Of a stretch of 64,000 nt of DNA, positions 49,218 through 57,438 are shown in pieces (position 1 is the stretch's first letter; each line of letters begins with the position of its first letter). Position numbers and translations under genes: made by a program. The notes beneath the pieces were generated by a model. It ran no database searches and was not told the origin of the DNA. It saw nothing but the letters and a program-made list of their open reading frames with translations. This DNA is from UBA5796 sp040752455 (GTDB lineage: Bacteria; Chloroflexota; Anaerolineae; Anaerolineales; Villigracilaceae): the NCBI GenBank assembly GCA_049324115.1, contig JBMOMN010000049.1, positions 124,001-188,000 on the forward strand, in the 5' to 3' direction.

Positions 49218-52200
49218 TCAATTCCCGCAGGGCGCGACGTTGCGCCAGTTGAGCACCAGGTCGTTGACGGTCATCGTGCCGTCCGTGCCGTAGCTCAGGG
49301 TCAGCAGGCGGTTGCCGATCTCGTTGCAGGTGGCGCCCTTCTCCACGTCGAAGAATTCCGGCGAGCCAAGGGTGTACTTGTACTCGATCAGCGTGCCTTC
49401 CAACCCGGTCAGGGTGATGCTCCACAGGTTCGCGCCCGCAGGCGACAACGCCACGGCCGAGGAGTTCCAGTCCGGGAGGCCCCCGTCCAGGCGGCTGAGG
49501 GTCCCGGCGATATGCACGGATTGGCCCGCCGGGGTCCAGTCCGGGACGGTGACGAGGAAGGTGACGGACACGGTGCGCGGCGAAGCGGTCACGGTGACGG
49601 TGTTGGACGGCCCGGAGCGGTTGAAGCTGGTGTCGAAGGCCAGCAGGTAATAGTCGTAAGTGAGGTTCTCGACCACCGAGGTGTCGGTAAAGCTGGTCAC
49701 GGCGCTGCCCATCAGCCGGGCGATGAAGGCCCCATCACGATAGACCTCGAACCCGGCCAGGTCGCCGTCGGGGTTGGGATGGGCGTCCCAGGCCAGGGTG
49801 ACGGCGGTCGGGCTGGCGTCACTTGCCAGCAGGCCGGTCGGGGCGGCGGGCGGGGTCAGGTCGCCGCTCGGGTTGACGGTCAACTTGCCGGGGTTGGGCG
49901 GCAGGCTCCCGGTCGGGACCGGGCCGCTCAGGTCGGCGTACAGCCAGCGCTGGCCGTTCGTGGTCGAGTAGCGGTACAGGTAGTCGAACGTACCGGTCGT
50001 TTCGGGGAGCAGGCTGGCGGCGAATTCGTCGTTGTTCCCCGCGTCCACGTTGAAGGCGGCATCCACCCAGGTCCAGTCGGGATTGCCGTCCGGGTTGCTG
50101 CCTTCGGGGCCGAACCCCAGTTGGGCAAGCAGTCCGGGAGTCGGGCCGGGCTGCTCGGTGTACCCGCCGATCCAGACCTGGCCGTAGACATCGTCGGTGC
50201 GGTCTATGGCGCTGAGGGTGTGGACGAGGGTCGGCGGCCATTGCAGGTTGGCCCAGCCGATGGCAATCGCCGGAAGCCCGGCGGCTTCGTTCGAATAAGC
50301 GCTCTCGTTGCCTTCGTCGTCCAGGGCCGTGACTACGTAGAAATAGCTTTGCCCGTTACGCAGGCCGGTGTCGTTGAAGTCGGTGCCGGTGAGCAGGGAG
50401 GCGTTCAGCTTGACCCAGCCACCGCCGCTCAAGGGGCTGCGGTACAGGTTGTAACCGGCCGCGTCGTCCGCCGGGTCCCAGGCCAGGCTGACCTGCCCGT
50501 CGCCTTCGTTTGTGACCGCCAAGCCGGTCGGCGCGTCCGGCGGGGTCAGGTCAATCCGGCCGGTGAGGAGCAGGATGGCGCTCCTCGGGCCGACGGTCCC
50601 GGTCAGTTCGCCGCCCGAGACGGTCAGGGATTCCAGGCCGCCCGAACCGACGACATAGGCCGCCTCGAGGACGACGCCATCCGGCAGGAAACCGGCGACG
50701 GGGATGGCCGCGGCCTGTTCCGCATCCCCGCGGTTGACGATCACCACCGCCGCCTGGGAGCCGGTCTTGCGCCCGTAAGCGACGACTTCGGCCGCGTCGT
50801 CGGCCAGCAGCACCCGGAAATCCCCGTCCACCAGGGACGGGTTATGCTCCCGGAGATCGGCCAGGGTCCGGTAGTGGCTGAACAGGTCCATGTCCCGGTC
50901 GCCGTCCTTTTGCCTCCAGGGATAGGCGCGGCGGTTGTCGGGGTCGTCGTCCCCGGTCATGCCGATCTCGTCGCCGTAGTAGACGGTCGGCGCGCCGGGC
51001 AGGGTGAACTGGATCAGGGAGGCGATCTTCTGCTTTTGCTTGCCTTCCGCCAGGTTGGCTGCGTTCAACTCCTTGTCGGCGGTCGTTTGAGCGCCGGGGG
51101 TCAAGGCCCACAGGAGGCGCTCGGTGTCGTGACTGTCGAGCAGGTTCATCAGGCTGTAATAGGCCGCATCCGGGTAGTCTTCACGGATCGCTTCGAGGCG
51201 GGCGGCAAACTCGGAGACCGAGATGATGCGCCCGCTGTCGGCGAAGCCTTTTGAGTCGAAGTCGCCGGGGGAGAGCAGGCCCAGCACGGCGTCCCGCAGG
51301 CGATAGTTCATGGTGGTGTCGGCCCGGTCGCCGCGCAGCATCCGCAGCAGGGTCGAGTCCTTCTGCCAGGTCTCGCTGATGATGAGGGCATCGGATTGGG
51401 TGTCCTTGACCACGCCGCGGAAGGTCTCCCAGTAGCCGTCCGGGAAGGAGGCGTCGCCCATCACGTCCATGCGCCAGCCGGCTGCGCCCCGGTCGAGCCA
51501 GTAGCGGCTGACGCTTTTATCCCCGGTCAGGAAGTAGCTCTGGACGGCGGGCAGGGATTTGTTGATGACCGGGATGCTGTCGAAGCCGAACCAGCCGTCG
51601 TAATTGGCGGCGTCCGGCGTCCCGTCGCTGCCGACACAGGACCCCGTGCCGGGCGCGACATCGTGGAAGCTGAACCAGTCCCGGTATTGGGAGGCGGCGC
51701 TCTCGCAGGCGCCGACGGTTTTGTAGTGGTGGTAGCGGTCGAAGAACGGGCTGTCGGACGACATGTGGTTGAACACGCCGTCGAGCACGATACGGATGCC
51801 GCGCTGTTTGGCGTGTTTGACCAGGTTTTCCCAGTCTTTCTGGGTGCCGAAGTACGGGTCTATCTTGTAATAATTCTGGGTGTCGTAGGCATGATTTGAC
51901 CCGGCGTCGAAGACCGGGTTGAAGTAGATCGTGTTGACGCCCAGGGATTGCAGGTAAGCCAGTTTCTGGTCCACGCCTTTCAAGTCTCCGCCCATGTAAT
52001 CCCGCCCGCGCGGGCCTTCGATGACCGGACTCCAATCCGGGGGCGAGTTGTCGTAGCGCCAGGGACAGTTGGTCCCGCTGTCGGCGTAGTTGCGGCAATA
52101 GCCTTCGGGCAGGGTGCCCCAGGGCAGCGCCAGCACCGGGTCGTCGTAGCGGACGTCCCCGGTCTCGGGGTCGTTATTGCTGCGCCCGTTACGGAAGCGG

Positions 52201-53420
52201 TCCGGGAAGATCTGGTAGATCACGGCATGGCTGGCCCATTCGGGGGCGGTGAAGGCCGGGTCGTAGACCATCAGGGCGTAGCTGTTGTCAACCAGGTTAT
52301 CGCTGGGACTGCCCAGGCCGCCGTCCAGGGCGGGGGTGTTGTCGGCGTAGTAGACGGTCTTGGTCCCGTCGGTGACGATGAAGCGATACCATAAATTCGT
52401 GGGCGAGCCGTAATCCAGCGCCGCCTCCCAAAAGTCGCAGGTGTAGGGCAGGCCTTCCTGGTAACAGTCCACGTCGGTGGCGGCGGGCTGCATGGCGATG
52501 AGTTGCTGGCTCCCCGTGTTCAGGTCGTACACCCGCAGTTTGACCTCGGTCACGTCGTTGTGGTAGGTGCGGAAGCGCAGCTTGACCAGCGTCCCGGCCG
52601 GGACTGCGCCGCCGGGCGTGCGGTAGAGCAGGTCACGCGAGTCGTGGCGCAGCCCGTCCCATTCGACGTTGTTATCCGGCTGGGGGCTGAGGCTGACCAT
52701 GCTGACGCTCGCCGCGTTGGTGGCCGAGTCGAAGCTGAAGGTCACGAGGTAGTCCGAGCCGGGCACGGTGAAGAAGACATTGGCGCCGTTCGGCACGCCG
52801 CCGTCGCCGTAGTTTTCGTCCCAGCTTTCGTTGATGGCCGCTTTGAATTCGTAGTTACCGGCCGGGATGTCTGGCGTGGAAAACGTGAAAATGCCGTCCC
52901 CGTCGGGGTCTTGCAGCCACGAGCGCAGGCAGTCCGGCTGCCAGTCGCCGGGACAGCCGATCTCGCTCTGGTAGCTGCCCGGCGCGGTCACGATCCGGGA
53001 ATTCCGGTTGTCGGTGATCCAATGGGTGTGGTGGCTGTAATAGAACTTGACGTCTGCCGGAGCGCCCAACGAGAGGCCGATGTTGGCCCCGCCCGGCTGG
53101 GCATTGGCCCCGTAATTTTCGTCCCAACTGTTGTTGAGCGCGGCCTTGTATTCCCAATTCCCGGCCGGGACCGGGAAGACGGCCTGCCAGGCGTCGTCGC
53201 CGCTGTCGTAGGCCAACTGCGTCGCGGCGCAGTCCGGCTGCCAGTCGCCCGCGCAGCCCAATTCGTCCTGGAGCGACCCGGCGATGGTCACGCTGGCGGG
53301 GTCGGTCGTGTGGTCCGCCCTGGCCGATGATATTGGTCCGAATGGAATAAAAGAACTGGAGATCAAAACCAAAATCCCGATCAAAGAAGCAAACGCTCTT
53401 CGATGGTTGCACACGTTCAT
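49218..53420 (-). CDS. secreted GH13 alpha-amylase/amylopullulanase-like enzyme
   Basis: A 1400-residue exported enzyme acting on starch, glycogen or pullulan. A signal peptide (1 to about 35, ending SARA) is followed by two pullulanase-associated X25-type modules (about 40-130 and 145-240; each has GCxGDWQPDC and WDENYG), an N-terminal beta domain (about 250-385), and the GH13 barrel (about 395-870) with DGVFNH (Asp547), GWRMDVMGD (nucleophile Asp652), ISETW (acid/base Glu683) and LLDSHD (Asp765). After the C-domain come an FN3-like module (about 960-1045), a glucan-binding-like module (about 1055-1175), a second FN3 (about 1190-1270) and a CBM20-like C-terminus. GAGAGGTGAG precedes the ATG. 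Confidence 0.9.
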   Translation of the reverse strand: MNVCNHRRAFASLIGILVLISSSFIPFGPISSARADHTTDPASVTIAGSLQDELGCAGDWQPDCAATQLAYDSGDDAWQAVFPVPAGNWEYKAALNNSWDENYGANAQPGGANIGLSLGAPADVKFYYSHHTHWITDNRNSRIVTAPGSYQSEIGCPGDWQPDCLRSWLQDPDGDGIFTFSTPDIPAGNYEFKAAINESWDENYGDGGVPNGANVFFTVPGSDYLVTFSFDSATNAASVSMVSLSPQPDNNVEWDGLRHDSRDLLYRTPGGAVPAGTLVKLRFRTYHNDVTEVKLRVYDLNTGSQQLIAMQPAATDVDCYQEGLPYTCDFWEAALDYGSPTNLWYRFIVTDGTKTVYYADNTPALDGGLGSPSDNLVDNSYALMVYDPAFTAPEWASHAVIYQIFPDRFRNGRSNNDPETGDVRYDDPVLALPWGTLPEGYCRNYADSGTNCPWRYDNSPPDWSPVIEGPRGRDYMGGDLKGVDQKLAYLQSLGVNTIYFNPVFDAGSNHAYDTQNYYKIDPYFGTQKDWENLVKHAKQRGIRIVLDGVFNHMSSDSPFFDRYHHYKTVGACESAASQYRDWFSFHDVAPGTGSCVGSDGTPDAANYDGWFGFDSIPVINKSLPAVQSYFLTGDKSVSRYWLDRGAAGWRMDVMGDASFPDGYWETFRGVVKDTQSDALIISETWQKDSTLLRMLRGDRADTTMNYRLRDAVLGLLSPGDFDSKGFADSGRIISVSEFAARLEAIREDYPDAAYYSLMNLLDSHDTERLLWALTPGAQTTADKELNAANLAEGKQKQKIASLIQFTLPGAPTVYYGDEIGMTGDDDPDNRRAYPWRQKDGDRDMDLFSHYRTLADLREHNPSLVDGDFRVLLADDAAEVVAYGRKTGSQAAVVIVNRGDAEQAAAIPVAGFLPDGVVLEAAYVVGSGGLESLTVSGGELTGTVGPRSAILLLTGRIDLTPPDAPTGLAVTNEGDGQVSLAWDPADDAAGYNLYRSPLSGGGWVKLNASLLTGTDFNDTGLRNGQSYFYVVTALDDEGNESAYSNEAAGLPAIAIGWANLQWPPTLVHTLSAIDRTDDVYGQVWIGGYTEQPGPTPGLLAQLGFGPEGSNPDGNPDWTWVDAAFNVDAGNNDEFAASLLPETTGTFDYLYRYSTTNGQRWLYADLSGPVPTGSLPPNPGKLTVNPSGDLTPPAAPTGLLASDASPTAVTLAWDAHPNPDGDLAGFEVYRDGAFIARLMGSAVTSFTDTSVVENLTYDYYLLAFDTSFNRSGPSNTVTVTASPRTVSVTFLVTVPDWTPAGQSVHIAGTLSRLDGGLPDWNSSAVALSPAGANLWSITLTGLEGTLIEYKYTLGSPEFFDVEKGATCNEIGNRLLTLSYGTDGTMTVNDLVLNWRNVAPCGN

Positions 53421-53550
53421 TTCTCACCTCTCTCTTTGGAATTGGAACTGCAAACAAGGAAATTGGACTAATATGGTTGAAATAATACTAGCACGAACGG
53501 GAGGGTGAGTCAATTTGGAATTTTTGGGGAAGCCATGAGACAAGCTGGCA

Positions 53551-53569
53551 GTCACGCTGCAAGCGTGAC
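53551..53569. repeat. palindrome GTCACGCT/AGCGTGAC
   Basis: An 8-bp stem with a 3-nt loop in the gap between the amylase and glpK. Related palindromes lie at 60402-60420 and 60431-60453. Confidence 0.7.
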
Positions 53570-53602
53570 CTACGAGCGTAGCCTGCAGGCAGGATATCGC
53601 GC

Positions 53603-53632
53603 TTCACCCTCTGAACACCTTTCTGTTATAAA
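53603..53632 (+). promoter_or_regulatory. predicted glpK promoter
   Basis: TTCACC (53603-53608), 18 nt, TATAAA (53627-53632), about 30 nt before the ATG. A strong AAGGAAGGA ribosome site lies between. No obvious operator is seen. Confidence 0.5.
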
Positions 53633-53661
53633 ATAGTCCCGTACTCCAAAAGGAAGGACTC

Positions 53662-55224
53662 ATGCCCAGATACGTTGCCGCAATAGACCAGGGGACCACC
53701 AGCACCCGCTGCATCTTGTTCGACCACGGGGGGAACGTGGTCGCCGTCCGCCAGAAAGAGCACCAGCAGCTCTACCCCAAACCCGGCTGGGTGGAGCACG
53801 ATCCGCTCGAAGTGTGGCGGAATACGCAGGAAGTCTTGTCGGGAGCGATCGCCAAAATTACCAATCCCCAATTACCACTTTCCCAGGAGATCGCAGCCAT
53901 TGGCGTGACCAACCAGCGCGAGACGACCGTCGTCTGGGAGAAAGCGACCGGGAAGCCGGTCTGCAACGCCATCGTCTGGCAGGACACGCGCACGGATGCA
54001 ATCTGTAATGCGTTAGCCCAAAATGGCGGCCAGGACCGCTTCCGCGCCAAAACCGGCCTGCCGCTGGCGACCTATTTCTCCGGCCCCAAGATCAAGTGGA
54101 TTTTGGACAACCTGCCCGGCGCGCGTCAACGCGCCGAAAGGGGCGAACTGCTCTTCGGCAACATGGACACCTGGATCATCTGGAACCTGACCGGGCAGCA
54201 CGTCACCGACGTGACCAACGCCTCCCGCACGTTACTGATGGACCTCGCCACCCTGGACTGGGACGCCGAAATCCTGGCCGTGATGGGCATCCCCCGCGCC
54301 ATGCTGCCCGAGATCAGATCGTCTTCGGAAATTTATGGGCATACAACTCTGGATGAAATCGGTGGTCGAGCAGGCGGCGGGGTCTCGATACGCGAAGAAC
54401 GCTACTCGACCGCCGCTGTGTCGAGAGCACAGGGTATCCCCGTCTCCGGCGACCTGGGCGACCAGCAAGCGGCCCTCTTCGGCCAAACCTGCTATGCCCC
54501 CGGCGAAGCCAAGAATACTTATGGAACCGGCTGTTTCATGCTGATGAACACCGGCGAGACGCCCGTGCCGTCCAAATCCGGGCTGCTGACCACGCTCGGC
54601 TACAAGATCGGCGACCGGCCCGCCGTCTACGCCCTGGAAGGCTCGATCGCCATCACCGGGGCGCTGGTCCAGTGGCTGCGGGACAACCTGGGGCTGATCG
54701 AAAAATCGTCCGACGTGGAAGCCCTGGCCCGGTCCGTGGAGGATAACGGCGGCGTCTACTTCGTCCCGGCCTTCAGCGGCCTGTTCGCCCCGTATTGGCG
54801 CTCGGATGCCCGGGGCGTCATCGCCGGGATGACCCGCTACGTCAACAAGGGCCACCTCGCCCGGGCCGCCCTCGAAGCCACCGCCTTCCAGACCCGCGAA
54901 GTGCTGGATGCGATGGAGAAAGACTCCGGCGTCAGCCTGACCGCCCTGAAGGTGGACGGCGGGATGGTCTTCAATGAGTTGCTGATGCAGTTCCAGGCCG
55001 ACCTGCTGGATGTGCCGGTCATCCGCCCGAAGGTGGCCGAGACCACCGCCCTGGGCGCGGCCTACGCCGCCGGGCTGGCCGTCGGTTTCTGGGGTAACTT
55101 CGACGAATTGCGCCAGAATTGGGGCCGGGACAAGGAATGGCAGCCGCGCATGGACGCCGCCCAGCGCGAGAGCCTGTACGCCAACTGGAAAAAAGCCGTC
55201 ACCCGCACGTTCGATTGGGTCTAG
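53662..55224 (+). CDS. glpK: glycerol kinase with an in-frame repeat insertion
   Basis: A 520-residue FGGY-family kinase phosphorylating glycerol to glycerol-3-phosphate. Motifs are AIDQGTTSTRCILFDHGGNV, YPKPGWVEHDP, GVTNQRETTVVWEK, GDQQAALFGQ, KNTYGTGCFMLMNTGE and LKVDGGMVFNELLMQF. Between EIYGHT and GIPVSGDLGDQQ the chain has about 30 residues where E. coli GlpK has about nine. The extra stretch, about residues 235-257, is encoded by a palindromic repeat of the GGTCGAGTAG family (54361-54423) and reads as Gly/Arg/Ser-rich loop. The frame is intact. Length is otherwise normal (E. coli 502). glpD follows. Confidence 0.96.
   Translation: MPRYVAAIDQGTTSTRCILFDHGGNVVAVRQKEHQQLYPKPGWVEHDPLEVWRNTQEVLSGAIAKITNPQLPLSQEIAAIGVTNQRETTVVWEKATGKPVCNAIVWQDTRTDAICNALAQNGGQDRFRAKTGLPLATYFSGPKIKWILDNLPGARQRAERGELLFGNMDTWIIWNLTGQHVTDVTNASRTLLMDLATLDWDAEILAVMGIPRAMLPEIRSSSEIYGHTTLDEIGGRAGGGVSIREERYSTAAVSRAQGIPVSGDLGDQQAALFGQTCYAPGEAKNTYGTGCFMLMNTGETPVPSKSGLLTTLGYKIGDRPAVYALEGSIAITGALVQWLRDNLGLIEKSSDVEALARSVEDNGGVYFVPAFSGLFAPYWRSDARGVIAGMTRYVNKGHLARAALEATAFQTREVLDAMEKDSGVSLTALKVDGGMVFNELLMQFQADLLDVPVIRPKVAETTALGAAYAAGLAVGFWGNFDELRQNWGRDKEWQPRMDAAQRESLYANWKKAVTRTFDWV
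54361..54423. repeat. palindromic repeat (GGTCGAGTAG family) inserted inside glpK
   Basis: GGTGGTCGAGCAGGC at 54361-54375 pairs with GCTACTCGACCGCC at 54401-54414, with GGTCTCGATACG between, the same module order as at 24181-24326 and 57311-57421. The added length (about 63 nt) is a multiple of three and carries no stop in this frame. Confidence 0.8.
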
Positions 55225-55265
55225 TTCCTGGCCGCGAATTTCACGAATTTACGCAAATTTTTAAT

Positions 55266-55417
55266 GGCTCTCCCGTTTTTGACGGGAAAAACCTCTTGAA
55301 ACACGAAGGAACACAAAGTCAACGAAGGAAAATCTTTACGGCAAGGCGCTTTTTTCCCTTTGAGAGCCTTCGTGTCACTTTGTGTTTAGGCTCTTTCCCG
55401 GTTGTTACGGAAGAGCC
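55266..55417. repeat. MITE-like element, copy D
   Basis: A 152-nt element with terminal inverted repeats GGCTCTCCCGT and ACGGAAGAGCC. Inside, CCCGTTTTTGACGGG forms a small hairpin, and AACACGAAGGAACACAAAG mirrors CTTCGTGTCACTTTGTGTT. It fills half of the 310-nt gap between glpK and glpD; a further short IR with CCGCGAATTTC wording precedes glpD. No ORF is present. Confidence 0.8.
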
Positions 55418-55534
55418 TAAAGGTTTTCTCTGTAGACTCTGTAATCTAGTATGATGAATAAATGGGCGACTCCACCAAATACCAGAGAGCCAGAAAAAAA
55501 ATCCGCGCTAATCAGCGAAATTCGCGGCTAAGGA

Positions 55535-57235
55535 TTGAAAATGAACCGAAACGAAATCATCTCTTCTCTCAAAAACAACCCATCCCCCGCCGTGCTCATC
55601 GTCGGGGCGGGGATCAACGGCGTCGGCACATTCCGTGACCTGGCCCTCAACGGCGTGGACGTGCTGCTCATCGACCGGGGCGACTTCTGCTTCGGGGCCT
55701 CGGCAGCCTCCTCGCACATGGCCCACGGCGGCATCCGCTACCTCGAAAACGGCGAATTCCGCCTCGTCCGCGAAGCCGTCGGCGAACGCAACCGCATGAT
55801 TCAGAACGCCCCCCACCTCGTCCGCCCGCTGCCCACCACCGTGCCGATGTTCAAGATATTCTCCGGTCTGCTCAACGCCCCGCTCAAGTTCCTCAACTGG
55901 CTCGACCGTCCCTCCGAGCGCGGCGCGGTCGTCATCAAGGCCGGTCTGATGCTCTACGACGCCTTCACCGGCAAGACCCGCACCGTCCCCCGCCACCAGT
56001 TCCGCAACCGCCGCGACTCGCTGGCTCGCTGGCCCAGCCTGAATCCCGCCATCCGCTATACCGCCACCTACTTCGACGGGGCCATCCTCTCCCCCGAACG
56101 ATACACGGCAGAACTCGTCCTCGACGCCGAAGCCGACGGCGGCCGCGCCCTCAACTACGTCTCCCTGGCCGGATTCGAGGGCGATTCGGCCATTTTGCGG
56201 GATGAATTGACCGGTTCGACCTTCGACGTTAAACCGTCTCTGATCGTCAACGCCGCCGGTCCGTGGATTGACGCAGCCAACGGGACCCTGGGCCTGCGGA
56301 CGCGTTATATCGGCGGGACCAAAGGCTCGCACCTGGTCCTCGACCACCCCGAACTGCGGGCCGCCATCGGCGAGGACGAGTTCTTCTTCGAGAACCAGGA
56401 CGGGCGCATCGTGCTGATCTTCCCCTTCTTCGACAAAGTCCTGATCGGCACCTCCGACATCCCCATCGAAGACCCCGACTCCGCCCGCTGCACCGACCAG
56501 GAGGTCGAATATTTCCTCGAAATGGTGGCCCGCGTCTTCCCCAGCATCAAAGTCACCCGCGAGCACATCGTCTTCGAGTTCTCCGGCGTGCGCCCGCTGG
56601 CATACAGTAAAGCCAAAACGACGGGGCAGATCACCCGCGACCACCAAATCCACGAAGACAGGTTCGGCAATATCCCGGTCTACTCGCTGGTGGGCGGCAA
56701 ATGGACGAGTTACCGGGCCTTCTCCGAGCAGGTGGCCGACAAGGTGCTGGATTTTCTGGGGATCAAGCGTAACAAGGACACCCGCCAGCTGCCCATCGGC
56801 GGCGGACGCGCCTACCCGCGCAACACCGACGAGCGCCAGCGCCTGCTGCAAGGCTGGCAGGCCTGGACCAACCTGCCCGTCAACCGGCTCGAAGAACTCT
56901 TCGACCGCTACGGCACGCTGGCCGAAAAGGCGGCCTTGAACATATCTAAAGGCCAAGATCAGCCGCTCGAAACGGTCGCCGGCTACAGTCGGCGCGAGAT
57001 CGGGTATCTCGCCCGGCGCGAAAAGATCGTCCACCTCGACGACCTGCTCCTGCGCCGCTCCCGTCTCGCCATGCTCGGCCACGTCACCCGCCCCGCCCTG
57101 GACGAGTTGGCCCAAATCCTGGCCGAGACTCTTGAGTGGGACGTTGATCGTAAAAAATCGGAAGTATCCCGAACTATCGAAATCCTGGCCGACAAACACG
57201 GCATTGACCTGAGACAGGGCTCCAACGTCTCCTGA
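55535..57235 (+). CDS. glpD: FAD-dependent glycerol-3-phosphate dehydrogenase
   Basis: A 566-residue enzyme oxidising glycerol-3-phosphate to dihydroxyacetone phosphate, feeding electrons to quinone (or to oxygen as GlpO). The FAD-binding start is LIVGAGINGVGTFRDLALNG, followed by the substrate region ASSHMAHGGIRYLE. Other motifs are NAAGPWIDAANGT, LIFPFFDKVLIGTSD and GGKWTSYRAFSEQVAD. The C-terminal domain is longer than in E. coli GlpD (501 aa). The final residues and TGA come from a palindromic repeat at 57222-57241. It is probably co-regulated with glpK, but the MITE-like element lies between them. Confidence 0.95.
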   Translation: MKMNRNEIISSLKNNPSPAVLIVGAGINGVGTFRDLALNGVDVLLIDRGDFCFGASAASSHMAHGGIRYLENGEFRLVREAVGERNRMIQNAPHLVRPLPTTVPMFKIFSGLLNAPLKFLNWLDRPSERGAVVIKAGLMLYDAFTGKTRTVPRHQFRNRRDSLARWPSLNPAIRYTATYFDGAILSPERYTAELVLDAEADGGRALNYVSLAGFEGDSAILRDELTGSTFDVKPSLIVNAAGPWIDAANGTLGLRTRYIGGTKGSHLVLDHPELRAAIGEDEFFFENQDGRIVLIFPFFDKVLIGTSDIPIEDPDSARCTDQEVEYFLEMVARVFPSIKVTREHIVFEFSGVRPLAYSKAKTTGQITRDHQIHEDRFGNIPVYSLVGGKWTSYRAFSEQVADKVLDFLGIKRNKDTRQLPIGGGRAYPRNTDERQRLLQGWQAWTNLPVNRLEELFDRYGTLAEKAALNISKGQDQPLETVAGYSRREIGYLARREKIVHLDDLLLRRSRLAMLGHVTRPALDELAQILAETLEWDVDRKKSEVSRTIEILADKHGIDLRQGSNVS

Positions 57236-57241
57236 CGTTGG
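57222..57241. repeat. palindrome supplying the glpD stop codon
   Basis: CCAACGTC-TCCT-GACGTTGG. The TGA stop of glpD (57233-57235) is inside it. Identical arms occur at 49030-49049. Confidence 0.85.
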
Positions 57242-57260
57242 GCTTCGCCGCGGCCGCCGG

Positions 57261-57295
57261 CGGGGTGACATGATAAAATCACCCCGTCTATTTTT
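57261..57295 (+). terminator. intrinsic terminator after glpD
   Basis: CGGGGTGA and TCACCCCG form an 8-bp stem with a 10-nt A/T-rich loop, followed by GTCTATTTTTCT. It lies 26 nt past the glpD stop. Confidence 0.68.
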
Positions 57296-57310
57296 CTCAT
57301 AATGACCGAG

Positions 57311-57421
57311 GGTCGAGTAGCCGAGGCTTTCCGGCGTACACTTGCACTTGCGCCAGGTGCAAGTGTCGAGACCCGGATACGCTGGTTTCGATACGGACGG
57401 GAAACATCGCCCTACTCAACC
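57311..57421. repeat. inverted repeat, GGTCGAGTAG family, upstream copy
   Basis: GGTCGAGTAGC at 57311-57321 mirrors CTACTCAACC at 57412-57421. Inside lie GTGTCGAGACCCGGATACG and TTTCGATACGG modules and an inner palindrome around CTTGCACTTGCG. It ends 18 nt before the next coding start. Confidence 0.75.
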
Positions 57422-57438
57422 AGCGAAGTTTTCCCGAG

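Noticed and set aside
49068..51254. 728-residue open frame on the plus strand
   Set aside because: It lies opposite the GH13 gene, has no family motif and is rich in Gly, Val and Arg as expected from the antisense of a GC-rich gene.
54361..54423. possible frameshift or assembly error in glpK
   Set aside because: The frame stays open and all motifs on both sides align; the extra length is a multiple of three and matches a repeat family found elsewhere.
55508..57271. 587-residue open frame on the minus strand
   Set aside because: Antisense of glpD, whose motifs are intact on the plus strand. Long antisense frames are usual at this G+C.
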